Source: Galeruca laticollis
Lineage: Eukaryota; Arthropoda; Insecta; Coleoptera; Chrysomelidae
NCBI GenBank assembly: GCA_963921935.1
Contig: OY998175.1
Location: 162,128,809-162,192,808 of the forward strand
Direction of reading: 5' to 3'
Length of the DNA stretch: 64,000 bases
The notes beneath the pieces were generated by a model. The model was not told the DNA's origin and ran no database searches. It saw nothing but the letters and a program-made list of their open reading frames with translations. Shown piece by piece: positions 21,851 to 32,649 of this stretch. Within the stretch, counting starts at the first letter, position 1. Each line of letters starts with the position of its first letter. Both the position numbers and the translations under genes were made by a program.

Positions 21851-23339
21851 CTAGCAATAGTTTTTTCTCCAGGGAAATTGTTGACAAACTGCTAAGTCGC
21901 TCTTGTCCTTGAGTATTGCGTAGGTATGTGTGTGAATGCGTTTTAGTCCAGAGAATGAACGCTCTGCAGATGCTGAACTAGCGGGTATTGCCACAATTAA
22001 TTTTGCTAACTTAATTATTTGAGGAAACACTTCACACATTTTTTTTCATGACAAAATTGTATAATTTCGTAGACACTCATGCCTTTGAATTCTGGTTATG
22101 AATACAAACAATGTAAATGAAATTAACTGTCTCACCCTTACTTCGTGGAATCTACTCATATTAGTGTTTTAATTAAACTCAACGTTTCTAGCTAATCCCA
22201 CAATATAATGAAAATGTTAAAAATTCTAAAACATTGACAATTGTTTCGATAACTGAATATCATCGTCAGAATGACAGAAGTTACATTTCATTTGGTGCCT
22301 ACCTGATGTTTAGTAGTTATTTTTGGCTAGACCAAGAAGTGACCTACCTTGTGATTGACTTAATATATGTTAATAGAAAAAAGAAGAAGATGTGATATTA
22401 CAAATATTGAAGCATAGATATTATTAGCTAATAATAATATTAGAATTTTTAACATTTTTCATTATATTGTGGAATTAGCTAGAAACGTTGAATTTCATTT
22501 AAAACACTAACAAACAATGTAGCTCATTTATCAATCTGTCAAAATCAAACTTTGTTTCATACCTTATTTTTAATTCATTAAATATTTCTTCTGGAAATTT
22601 ACTTGTAAACATTCCAAAACAGTACTCTAAGTACAAAATCGATTGCAGATATCAAATCATTTTGTATTCGATTGGAAAATCCAGAAAAAACATTTCTTCT
22701 TTCATTTTCATTTGATTCGTTTAGATGATTTTCAAGCATCCCATCATAACTAGCCAAAAGTTGTACGCACTCGATAAAGTTGCCTCTGTTGGATGACTCA
22801 GTGTTTTCTATATGTCCGCGAAATGGTGGTTATTGCTTTCCCAAGAAGCAAGTTATATCAATAAGTATTCGCGTTAGGTTACGATTTCTATCCACCTTAG
22901 AATTATGTCGCTCTATTTCCTCTCTAAATTGGCGAGAAAGGTTCAGTTCTATCCTATTTTGTCCAAAGTTGCATAAAGAAAGAGCAGATTTCAAATGATT
23001 TTCACATTGGTCATGTTTTTTTGCAGCATTAGTAAAATTATTTAAGTCTGCGTAACGGGTATTAGTCTACGCATTCTTTTCTTTCGAAAATAATAGACAT
23101 GACCAACAAAACATCTTATTTATATGTTTACAACCTGTAAGCCAACAAAAGTTTTCGTAAAATTTATTGCTAAAATAACTGTTACAGTTTTTGTTTTTCT
23201 GCACAATATAAAGTACAGGGGTTGGCCGACCAGTCGCAATAATGGCATGTTTGTTTTCAAATGGTCTGGAGCTAAACGGAATTATTTTCAGCCGTTGTAC
23301 ACAATTTTCACTTTCGTCACATTCACACTGCATTTTCAC
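21851..23339 (-). pseudogene. hAT transposase (ZMYM1-like), decayed
   Basis: The N-terminal frame from 23339 has the TTF-type zinc-finger region: RPFENKHAIIATGRPTP, then WLTGC and FCWSCLLF. The middle (about 23000-22560) matches hAT blocks in broken frames, including HIENTESSNRGNFIECVQLL. The C-terminal frame from 22039 carries the dimerisation motif IPASSASAERSFSGLKRI. Stop codons and an inserted MITE at 22165-22512 separate the blocks. The product would bind element ends and catalyse cut-and-paste transposition. Confidence 0.85.
22165..22512. repeat. MITE with 70-bp terminal inverted repeats, nested in hAT
   Basis: The stretch GTGTTTTAATTAAA at 22168 through about 22245 is repeated in reverse complement at 22440-22512 with about 90 percent identity (shared core CAACGTTTCTAGCTAATTCC). 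The centre is about 190 bases. Related fragments occur at 8646-8790 and 45255-45412. No coding capacity. Confidence 0.85.
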
Positions 23340-24716
23340 AATTCAATTTATCTTTAAATTCTCCACTATAACACTATTTAACTTGGTCAAATTATTAAAT
23401 TAAAGCCAAACTATTAAAAAGTCGCTCCATCCTTTTTCAGCGCACGGAACCACACGTATACATACACGCTGTTGACGACTGTAGGTGCAGACTTTAAATC
23501 TCTGTTTGTTTCCATATAATCGCTACATGTCCACCTTAATACGCGCTCTTATGGGACACCTACATGGGAAATATGAAGTGTGCGAAAAAGCAAGATTGCA
23601 TTATTTTGGATTTGAGAAACCACAGAAATGTTTACGTTTGCTTAATAAATTATATAAATGTATATAAGTAGCTGATATAAGATTCAATGAAGGAGGTAGT
23701 AAAAATAAATTATCGTATAATATAAAATAATTTTAAAATTTGCTAGGGTAGGCAATGCCATTTTGCCTGTATTGTTTGCACGCCGCTGATGGATAGCGTA
23801 CACAACATCGTCAAATCCAACCCGAAAAAGAAGAAAGATATTTTAATCTGTGCATGTGTGGAAAATAATCCTCTACAGTCGTCGAGTCATTTAGCCAGAT
23901 TTTGTTGTTGATCCGAAAACGATTTAGACTGTATTACAAAAAAATGGCTATCTTAGTTTAACTGAAAAAGAGCCATGAAATATTTCCAGACGATCTATTT
24001 CGTAGAATGGAATTTTCTGAAATAGTTATGGTGGCACTTTTCCCACACATAATTAATCCATTATGCGATATTGGCCCAGGACAAACCTACAGAAACACGA
24101 CAATAGTAGAACTCAATATTCCCAAAAGTTAAATGTTTGGGCAGGAATATTAGGTGAACATTTAATTGGACTATTTTCTATTAACGGCAATTTAACCGGA
24201 CAAAATATTTAAAAATGCTGCAAAACCAAATTACTCCTGCCCTCATACAATTAGGTGTTAACTTCAATGATATTTGGCACCAACATGGCGGTTGTGAATC
24301 GCATAATTATCGATTAGCAACAAAAAATGTAAATGCACAAGTTCCGAATCGCATAAACCCCACAAATGGTAATATTAGATGGCCTGCTAGATCTCCAGAT
24401 TTGGCACCCAACGATTTCTTTTTCTGGGGTTTTGTAAAATCGAGAATTTACGGATTCTAGGAGAACAGAGCCATTTTCCTGAATTAACTTAGGGAACAAA
24501 TTCTACAAGCCTGTATGGAGATAACACCTCGGCTCGGTTACTGTTTAGCTCAAAACGAGGGTTTATTCGAACATTTGATTTAAATTCATTGAGGAATTAA
24601 GAAGTTTCTCTTATTTTATTACCTATCAGAATATTACTTTTATTTAAAAACAGGTATTTTCATTAGAATTCGATTTTATTTAAGTTTATTATCGAATGCA
24701 TTTTTTAATTTGTACT

Positions 24717-26711
24717 TAGTGATGTGAGTTGATTACCTGACCGTGGTCATGACTGTGGTTATGAGAAAAATTACCGTCATCACATTGGGTGGTCACGGCC
24801 ATTTTAAAAATGTTATAAGAAAAAATTAGTGACGATCATTGGCTTAAATGACGTTATAAATGACAGGTCATTTCCGTACCTGACTGTCACAGACTTGTCA
24901 TAACTTGCGAATGCCGATCCCTCCCTCCCTCTCACATCACTGCACTATGCTGTAGGGATTCAGTTCAATTTGTTCGTAGGCACCCACTGGCGCAGCTATT
25001 AAAATGAGGCTCACAGGTGTCGTGTTTTCCTATTTTGCTATTAAAGTAGACGGTACGCGTAAAATGAAATCGTATGAGTGCAAATTCCGTAAAAAGACTT
25101 ATGCTCTACATGCAACGCGAATGACGAAACATTTAGTGAATTAATGCAAAAAGTGTCCAGATATCAAAAAGGAAGTTAATTCCAAGTTAAAACCTAAGAA
25201 AAGTGATAAATTGGTTTACAAAAAAATTAAAGCATTTTGAAAGCTTTGGATATTTCCGATGAGTATAAAGACATGTTAGAAAGAGAAAACATATCAAATA
25301 TTCTGGACGATGACATATTTTGGATGCGAATTACCGGATTTTGGAAACTTCTGCAACTAGTAAAAATGTGGATAACAAAACTGGAGAGTGACAGTCCCAA
25401 AATAAGCGAAGTTGCTGTAGCTTTCTGCGAAATTAACCAGAACGAATTAAGCTCATCACCGCTTCTTAAATCTGAAGAAAAGGCAGCCACTTTATTTGTG
25501 ACTAACAGGAAACTAATATGTATGAAGCCAATTCACTACGCTGCGCATATCTTAGACGCAAAATATAAGGGAGAGTACCTAAGTGAAGAAGAAAAGTTAG
25601 AAAGGTTGCAGTATATTCACAAATTGGCTATACATCTGTCAGAAGTAGACCAAAACAGAGTTTTAGAAAATATCGCATACTACAGAGCTGGTACTGGATT
25701 TTGGGCAATACCATTTGTGCAGGAATCTACATGAAATAAAAATATCTCCCCATTAACGTTCTGGAAGGGAATATGTACAGACATGCCTTTGGGACGGATC
25801 GCAGAAGCGGTTTTGAGCATGCCAGCCACCTCTGCGGCCACAGAGAGGTCATTTAGTGCTTACGGAAACATACTTACTAAAAAAAGGAACAGGCTAACAA
25901 CAAAACATGTTCACATACGTCCACCAAAATCTCAGTCACAGCCCGTTGAATATCACCCTAGTACCAGTAGGACTGCGAGCAATTCAGGTATGTGAGCTAA
26001 ATTGGTAACATCTTAAATAACAAATAAGTAAACAATTTATTTTTCTAACTCTTTAGGTTTGACCTCCGCTGAAGAGGAAGCAATCTCAGTTGCTACTTCG
26101 GATACTGAAGAGACCGACTTGTATGAAGAAATGGACCAGGAAATGAATCGGTCGGATGAAGAAAATGATAGTGAAGTGTTTCGCGATAGCGAAGTGTTTC
26201 GCGATAGTGAATTCGATTGATGATGTCGGATGGGAAGTTGACATAATTTTCTCATTTCTCGCTTGTAAAGAATTTAAATCTAATTTTTACGTTTTATACA
26301 CAAATCATTGTTCAGTCACAGTCTGTTTCATGAAACTTAATAGTTTAGGTACCTACCTATTTGAAGTTTTCAAAGAATATTATTTTAATTTTATATTTTA
26401 TTTCATTGTTTTTGTTGTTACTTGTTAATAACATACATGCTATAATAAAATAATAATTTATGTCTACGTAATGAATAATTATTTATTTATTGTATTTCCA
26501 GGTTTTTAGCATATTGGTGTTCTCTTTATTAATGTAAGATTTTTTTATTATCTAGTTATTTTGATGTAAGTATACTTATTTTTTTATGTGCTTTTTAGTG
26601 TAGAACATTAAAACAGCCATCATTTTTGACGTGACCGAAAATGACTGAAAATTACCATTAAATGACCGTGACGCGGTCACGATTTTAAATGACCGTCATT
26701 TTACACCCCTA
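24717..26711 (+). mobile_element. hAT transposon 2 with imperfect 8-bp target duplication
   Basis: The ends are TAGTGATGTGA at 24717 and CACCCCTA at 26711 (inverse TAGGGGTGT), an imperfect hAT-type terminal repeat. The flanks TTTGTACT (24709-24716) and TTAGTATT (26712-26719) agree at 6 of 8 positions. Interior inverted copies of a GACCGTGG/CGCGGTCA motif near both ends look subterminal. It encodes a BED-finger transposase relic. Confidence 0.8.
25064..26220 (+). pseudogene. BED-finger hAT transposase, degenerate
   Basis: The N-terminus from 25064 resembles a BED zinc finger, with a Cys pair reduced to one (YECKFRKKTYALHATRMTKHL, then CKKCP). The frame at 25237-25734 matches the central hAT region ending in a Trp-rich stretch. 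The frame at 25783-25995 holds the dimerisation motif MPATSAATERSFSAYGNI. An acidic tail near 26055-26220 encodes a short duplicated peptide SEVFRD. The expected catalytic core between the finger and 25237 is mostly missing, so this is an internally deleted copy. Confidence 0.8.
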
Positions 26712-27004
26712 TTAGTATTGTGTGTATTTACACAAAGAATTCGTTTCTCATTTGAAAACAAATTTAAAAACAGTGAAACCATTTTTATTGATACAAAAAA
26801 GCTTCTTTCGCTGTTTCTGATATCCTGTTAGTACCTACAATGAATCTATACTTGTTTTGTAACACATTGTCGTCGCTTACGGCTATGTACTTTTGCACAT
26901 TTTCCACTTTTGCTTGGTTATGATATCCTGTGAGATAAAAAGAGTTATACACTGAATTTATTCTTGTTTCGTAACACATTGTAGCTTATGGACTGTGTTA
27001 AACT

Positions 27005-27330
27005 CTATGTTCTCTCTCTTATCCGTCTACTCTCGAAAGAGTATGGTGACCTCAATTGCTCGGATCGTAGTTCTTCATCCTTCTCTATCTTGAGCTGCAA
27101 GAGAAGCTTCCTGCAGACCGTGACCGATGAGTTCCTTGGTTTGATCCACCCAGCGCGTCGGAGAGCTTCCTCTTGGTCGTTTGCCATTAATTTTGCTTTC
27201 GACAATAAGTTTTTCCAGCCCCTTTGTTCTTCTTGAAATGTGTCCAAAATACCTTAGATATGACTTGTTTATCTTGATTGAGAGCCTTGTGGTGATTTTT
27301 AGTTCATTAAGAATTGACACGTTAGTACGA
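27005..27330 (-). pseudogene. RTE-like non-LTR retrotransposon, C-terminal fragment
   Basis: The minus frame contains LRYFGHISRRTKGLEKLIVE, then GKRPRGSSPTRWVDQ and a leucine-alanine tail, the hallmark C-terminal region of RTE-type polyproteins. One frame change lies near 27080. The reverse transcriptase itself is absent. Confidence 0.75.
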
Positions 27331-27404
27331 TGTGTATGAGATTCGCTACTCTATGTTACCAAATAATATTCCCAGTACTGTATATGATTGATTGTTAACG
27401 GGGT

Positions 27405-27780
27405 TACAATGCACTGCAGCCTTAAGGTCTATTGCTCCCCCATCAGATCTGTTCTCGCTGCCACTCCAGTATTTGGGAAGGCTTCAAGGAGTGTCCTGAG
27501 GTGGCAGTGTCTTGTGGAGAAGTCCGTAAGAAAATGCAGCTTATTTTTGCTGAGATCCAAATGGTTTTTGGATATAGCAGCGTCAAAATTCCGCAAGAAC
27601 TTCTGGAAATATCCAGCCTGGGAAAGAACCGCCAAGTTCTTCTCTTTCGGTTTTCTCCTTCTTATAGGAGCATTTTCGTACACCACGGAGATGCTATGGA
27701 CCAATAAAAGGCGTTCGTGCTTCTTGCCTGACGATTGTATTGGCATCTTCCGGAAACTTAATCCTGGCACCGCCGTTGCA
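27405..27780 (-). pseudogene. Possible RNase H tail of another LINE
   Basis: The minus frame reads LDLSKNKLHFLTDFSTRHCHLR, resembling the TGHC/LR motif after the RNase H domain of RNase H-bearing LINEs. No upstream catalytic residues are visible. It stops where the gypsy LTR begins, so the LTR may have inserted into it. Confidence 0.35.
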
Positions 27781-27814
27781 AGGAAGTTTCGTAATAAAAG
27801 TCAACGCCTCGCGT

Positions 27815-28452
27815 TGTAAGACGAGAGGAGACGCCGTCAAATCTCTGTTGAGTACTGATCCGGAGATAACGGTTGACCCTAGGTACGTGTCCCACCCCTC
27901 CGTCGAGAATTGATCCGGAGGGTAGAAAACAAACCAACCGCATCTGTCGTTAAACTCCCGGTGAGAATTGATCCCGGAACAGAAGCATTCCTCGCTGGTA
28001 CGAAATCTCTGTCAAGTGTCGACTCGGAGATAGTGACGAGCTCCCACCCTACCGAACCCCGCTGAGTATTGATCGCGGTGGGAGGCACCTAGACCCTATA
28101 TATTGTAGATAATCCAGAGAAGACGCGGGTATATCTCACAAGTCGGACATATCGGAAGAGTGACCATTATTAAACCCAGAACACACCACAGAGCACTTTA
28201 GGGGCGAAGTACGTGATATTTATAGAAGCCAACCATACCGACGACCGCCGGCCAAGATTGAAATCCCGGAAACAGCGTGGACCAGAAGCGAGACGCTTTG
28301 TACATAGTTGTATAGAAAATTTTATTGTACAAAATTTGATTATTTCCATGAAAGAGTTGATTTTATTTTATTTCCAGCATAACTGTGACTAAAATCTGAA
28401 TAAAAACAATTCTAATCAAACAACCCTTTATGTTCTACCCACGATACTCACA
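27815..28452 (+). repeat. 5' LTR
   Basis: It starts TGTAAG and ends in ACTCACA just before the primer-binding site. A TATA-like CTATATATT is at about 28094 and AATAAA at about 28401. The upstream U3 part has an array of hairpins (see separate entry). Confidence 0.8.
27841..28081 (+). promoter_or_regulatory. Array of five hairpins with a conserved loop in the LTR
   Basis: Five units share a 12-13-base loop like TGAGTATTGATC, but have different stems: ATCTCTG/CGGAGAT (27841-27867), CCCTCCG/CGGAGGG (27896-27922), TCCCGG/CCGGAA (about 27955-27978), ATCTCTG/CGGAGAT (about 28004-28030) and an imperfect CCCGC/GCGGTG (about 28056-28081). They lie upstream of the TATA-like box, in U3. The 3' LTR repeats four of them. 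Confidence 0.75.
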
Positions 28453-28455
28453 AAT

Positions 28456-28468
28456 TGGCGCCCGAGCA
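28456..28468 (+). other. Primer-binding site, tRNA-Lys-like
   Basis: TGGCGCCCGAGCA, a few bases after the LTR end, matches the form of lysine tRNA primer-binding sites. Confidence 0.7.
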
Positions 28469-28587
28469 AAAATATTAGGGTACCGGAGCCGTGTGGGGTA
28501 GACAGGAAGGACGGATTGGGTAAACAAGGCCGCTAGGATTAAATAGACAAAATACTATAAAACTAGAGAAAGAGTGGAAAACCAGAG

Positions 28588-28990
28588 ATGACGGACCAAG
28601 AAGATAATGCCGGTGCAGGCTTAGAAATAGCAGACACGAAGGTAGGCTGGATTTATAAACTCAAGTAGAAGACTTGATAAGAGAATAACAGAAATTCGAA
28701 TTAGACACAACCGGCACATTGGATATATTACGGGCCAGAACGGTAAGGTTTGTGAGGAAACAAATAGAATACAATGCAATGAATCGTCACAGATCACAAG
28801 AACACGAAGAACTCGGAGAAAACATAAATTTAACAGAAGAAAACGAATCTGAGACGAGCAACAGGAAATACAGACACGAGAGCTGTACCGAATTAGGAAA
28901 AATAAGAAGATGGGGAATCTACTTCGATGGGACAAAAGACCCAATAGAATTCACCGAAAGGTGACACGAACTCAGGACTTGTTAGCAAAT
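28588..28990 (+). pseudogene. Gypsy gag remnant
   Basis: From the ATG at 28588 the frame is open for only about 25 codons. A following frame encodes WGIYFDGTKDPIEFTER, typical of gag capsid N-termini in this type of element, then ENMLRALPEVTKGKAILWYR in another frame. No zinc knuckle or protease is seen: the sequence jumps to the polymerase near 29050, indicating an internal deletion. Confidence 0.7.
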
Positions 28991-29049
28991 AAATGACGAG
29001 AACATGCTCAGAGCTCTGCCAGAAGTTACAAAAGGAAAAGCAATCCTAT

Positions 29050-31606
29050 GGTACCGAAATAACAGAGCACACGATAAAATTAAAACACACAACACCGATT
29101 AAACAACGATATCGACCAAGAAATCCGGTTATGCAAGAAATTATAAATAAGGAAGTAGATGCCATGTTAGAAGATGGAATAATAGAAAGATCGAACAGCG
29201 TGGATTTCAGACAAATAAACGAAATATCAGAAAAAGACGCATATCCGCTGCCGTTTATAAATAATATTTTAGAAAAATTGGAAGCGGCCAAATACATATC
29301 AACTTAGACCTTAAAAACGGATATTGGCAAGTACCCCTAGCAAAGCAAAGCAGACCAATCACAGCCCCAGGTAAAGGACTGTTTCATTTTAAGCTACTCC
29401 CATTCGGACTACATTCAGCAGCAGCAACATTCCAGAGACTTTTAGACTCAGTAATAGGACCAGATATGGAACCACATGCATTTGCATACCTGGACGATAT
29501 AATAGTCCTGAGCAACACATTCACCGAACACTTGCAACACTTGAGGGAAGTTTTTAGAAGGTTACGAAAAGCAAAACTGAAGATAAATGTCGAAAAATAT
29601 AACTTCGGAAAATACGAAATAAAATACTTAGGACACGTAGTAAACAGAGAAGGTATCAAAACAGACCAAGATAAAATCAAAGCGATCATAGAATACCCAA
29701 CACCGAAGACAATAGGACAATTAAGAAGATTCTTGGGAATCACGTCATGGTACAGAAGATTCATAAAGGATTATACCGAAAACATCGCACCACTAACAAA
29801 ATTACTAAAAAAAACAGAAATGGGCTTGGAACGACGAACATGAAACAGCTTCCAAGAAGATCAAAACACTACTAACGCATGTAATAGTATGTCCCGACTT
29901 TTCAAGAAGATTTTACTTACAAACGGACGCGTCAAACGTCGGACTAGAAGTAGCACTCCTACAAAAAGACGAAAACAATCACGATAGATTCATCGCATAC
30001 GCGAGCAGAACTCTGACAGCAGCAGAAAAAAACTATACCGTGACCGAGAAGGAACTGCTAGCAGTAGTATACGGAATAGAGAAAATGCGGCCTTACTTAG
30101 AAGGATACTCATTTTCGATAATTACCGACCATCAGAGCCTCAAGTACCTGAAGTCAATGAACAAACCATCAGGTAGAATAGCAAGATAGACCATGATATT
30201 ACAACAATTCGATTTCGACGTGTTATACAGAAAAGGGTCGGAGAATACCGTAGCAGACGCACTGTCACGGAACCCAGTAGACCATATCAACACAATATCG
30301 AACAAAACGAAGCCGGACTGGTAAGAAAAAAAGAAATCGGAAGTAGAAGCAAACCCGCAAAGGCATCCAGATTTCACCGTGATAGATAACAAACTACACA
30401 GACATTTCTGGGACAGATATGACCTCAAAGAAAACGAGCTGTCAAACCCATGGAAACTGTGCATTCCGGCAAATAAACAACAAAAACTAATCGAAGAAAA
30501 CCACAGCAATCAAACAGCAGGACACCTGGAAATAGCAAAAACGATAGCACGACTAGCTAGAAAGTACTACTGGCCAGGAATGTTCAGGGATACAGCGAAA
30601 TTTATAAGAGAGTGCCAAAGTTGCCAGAAATATAAACCGTCGCAATTACAAACACCAGGTCAGATGCAGTCAACTAACATCCCGCGAGAACCGAGACAAA
30701 CAGTGAGCTTCGACGTTATAGGACCACTGCCAATCTCAAGCAAAGGTAACAATTACTTGATACTTTTTCAAGATACGTTTACCAAATGGGTGGAGATGAG
30801 TCATATTCGAAAGATCATCGCAAATGTGATAACACAACAATTCAAAGACAAAATACTAATGATATAACAGACAACGCCAGATCATACGAAAATAAACTCT
30901 TCAAAGAACTGCTGTCCGATTTCAACATAGAAAAACAGGAGATACCACCGTACTCACCGCAAAATAACCCAGTAGAAAGAGCCAACAGAGTAATAAAAGC
31001 CATGATTCCACAATTGTGTGATAATAACCACAAAAAATGGGATACATATATACCAGAATTAACATTCGCCATAAACACCGCCAGGCACCAATGAACCGGG
31101 TTTTCACCAGCATTTCTAAACTTCGGCCATGAATTGAGAGACTGCGAAGTAAGATCATGAACGACGCACACCCACACAACGAAAATACAACACCCAACAA
31201 GTGGACAAAATTAAACGAAACATTCAAACTAGTTAAAATCAACCTAGCACGAGCATTCACATCTCAGAGCCACTATTATAACCTAAGGAGGAGAAACTGG
31301 ACACCGAAAAATGGGGAGACGGTGATGAAAAAAGGTCATCATCTGTCAAACGCGGGAAAAAATTTTAACGCAAAATTAGCACCGAAATACATGGGACCCT
31401 ACACCATACAAAAGAAAACAGCCAACAACATCTTCCAGATCAAAGCCGACAACAACGCAAAAATCCTCAAAGTACACGTAAAGGACCTAAAGCCGACATG
31501 GACAGGAAAAGAAAACAGGTCAGCCCCACCACCAGCACCACAACCGTCTCCCCACCAACTAAGAATACTTAAATACGCAGAAAATGCCGAAGAAGAATCA
31601 GTCTAA
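29050..31606 (+). pseudogene. Gypsy pol: reverse transcriptase, RNase H, integrase; broken
   Basis: The RT begins at KHTTPIKQRYRPRNP, and a small in-frame deletion near 29196 removes the segment before VDFRQIN. The catalytic YLDD box (AYLDDIIV) is at about 29488. RNase H follows with TDAS and YTVTEKELLAVVY. A TAG at about 30187 and frameshifts near 29828, 30325 and 30860 interrupt it. Integrase has an HHCC finger (H-x-H in NHSNQTAGH, C-x2-C in CQSCQK), Asp in VSFDVIGPLP, Asp in ITDNARSYENKL and Glu in NNPVERANRVI. A chromodomain-type tail follows (GPYTIQKK and VKDLKPTW). The element would copy RNA to DNA and integrate it. Confidence 0.9.
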
Positions 31607-31621
31607 ACACAAACCATAAAG

Positions 31622-31807
31622 ATGGAAGATATCTTAGATTTACATGATGACTCCCTGGGGCAACTGGAGGAGGAAGAAACCAACCGGCCCCCAACTCCAG
31701 GGAAAACAGTGGAAAACGAATGGCATCAACTCATGGAAATGAGAAATCGGTCACTAAAAGTGTCGATAGAGCTGTCCGCCCTCGCACCAGAACACCTAAA
31801 AGAGTGA
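31622..31807 (+). CDS. Small acidic ORF after gypsy pol
   Basis: A 61-codon frame starts 16 bases after the pol stop and encodes an acidic, leucine-rich peptide (LDLHDDSLGQLEEEET). It does not look like an envelope protein: there is no signal peptide or membrane segment. It may be an accessory ORF of this element or chance. Confidence 0.35.
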   Translation: MEDILDLHDDSLGQLEEEETNRPPTPGKTVENEWHQLMEMRNRSLKVSIELSALAPEHLKE

Positions 31808-31976
31808 CCGAAGAACGGTAGACGGAGGTACCGATACACGTTGGCCGAGGGGAGAAAGCTCAACATCCCGTACTAAGCAAGCCAACACAAGAAACCGCCG
31901 CCGCACCCGAAATCGTCCAACAATCCGCCTGCTTTCGCGACCGCAAGACCAAAATTTTGTGCCAAATTTTTTTCCG

Positions 31977-31988
31977 ACCTGAGGGGGG
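31977..31988 (+). other. Polypurine tract
   Basis: GAGGGGGG directly precedes the TGTAAC start of the 3' LTR, as expected for second-strand priming. Confidence 0.75.
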
Positions 31989-32646
31989 TGTAACGACACT
32001 GGCGTCAAACCAGTATTCCAACACCACGGCGAGTAGATCCTACAACAGTTACCGACGTCGCAATACCAGACCAGAGCGATACTATAACGGTTGACCCTAA
32101 GTACGTGTCCTAACCCCTCCGTCGAGTATTGATCCGGAGGGTAGAACACAAACCAACCCTATCTGTCGCTAAACTCCCGGTGAGAATTGATCCCGGGACA
32201 GAAGCATTCCTCGCTGGTACGAAATCTCCGTCAAGTATCGACTCGGAGATAGTGACGAGCTCCCACCCTACCGAACCCCGCTGAGTATTGGATGGCGGTG
32301 GGAGGCACCTAGACCATATATGTACTAGATAATCCAGAGAAGACGCGGGTATATCTCTGAAATCGGAGATATCGGAAGAGTGACTCAGAACACCGCTGAA
32401 CACTTTAGGGGCAAAATACGTGAGATTTATAGAAGCCGACCACCCAACCGACGACCGCCGGCCAAGATTGAAATCCCGGAAACAGCGTGGACCAGAAGCG
32501 AGACGCTTTGTACATAGTTGTATAAAAAAATTTATTATTTCCATGAAAGAGTTAATTTAATTTTATTTCCAGCATAACTGTAACTGACATCTGAATAAAA
32601 ACAATTCTAATCAAACAACCCTATATGTTTTACCCCTGACGACCCA
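31989..32646 (+). repeat. 3' LTR
   Basis: It begins TGTAACGACACTGG. From 32092 it aligns with the 5' LTR. Hairpin units at 32115-32141, 32175-32198, 32224-32250 and about 32276-32302 repeat those of the 5' copy; stem bases differ in places but pairing is kept. AATAAA near 32594. Confidence 0.85.
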
Positions 32647-32649
32647 CGG

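Larger units (their letters stand above)
21623..23788 (-). mobile_element. hAT transposon with perfect 8-bp target duplication
   Basis: The element begins CAGCGGCGTGCA and ends with the exact inverse TGCACGCCGCTG. The 8 bases ATGGATAG occur at both sides (21615-21622 and 23789-23796), and removing the element restores the mariner sequence. Internal length is 2,166 bases. It carries a decayed minus-strand transposase and an internal MITE. Confidence 0.95.
21434..24586 (+). pseudogene. Mariner-type transposase A, split by hAT and inactivated
   Basis: The N-terminus (MSTQIHQKVQIVK, then a TGA) continues FYKGNSYRETAENL and KKQVRTVVKNFEEHGCV, a helix-turn-helix of the mariner type, to 21622. After the hAT the frame continues in pieces with many stops: LNVWAGILGEHLIGLF near 24128 and WPARSPDLAPNDFFFWG near 24378-24440. 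The second catalytic position reads WHQHGGCESH, so the expected Asp has become Gly, and the copy is dead independent of the insertion. Confidence 0.8.
20985..24600 (+). mobile_element. Mariner-type element A, interrupted by a hAT insertion
   Basis: Sequence before the gene (20985-21430) is shared with 17330-17575 (inverted) and 55290-56530. The transposase starts at the ATG at 21434 and resumes after the hAT at 23797. Right-hand terminus and target duplication were not identified; the sequence becomes featureless after about 24600 and is then cut by a second hAT at 24717. Confidence 0.7.
27815..32646 (+). mobile_element. Gypsy LTR retrotransposon with both LTRs, internally deleted
   Basis: Two direct LTRs of about 640-660 bases flank a primer-binding site, gag and pol remnants, and a polypurine tract. 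The homologous LTR portions (from about 27857 and 32092) are similar but carry many substitutions. The first 50-100 bases differ between the two LTRs, with the 3' LTR having extra sequence. I could not identify a target duplication. Pol has the order RT, RNase H, integrase, which defines Gypsy (Metaviridae-type). Confidence 0.9.

Noticed and set aside
27388..27819. 143-codon plus frame
   Set aside because: Shadow of a minus-strand LINE tail; the minus reading carries the motif.
31622..31807. Envelope gene after gypsy pol
   Set aside because: Too short, acidic, no signal or membrane segment; not an envelope protein.
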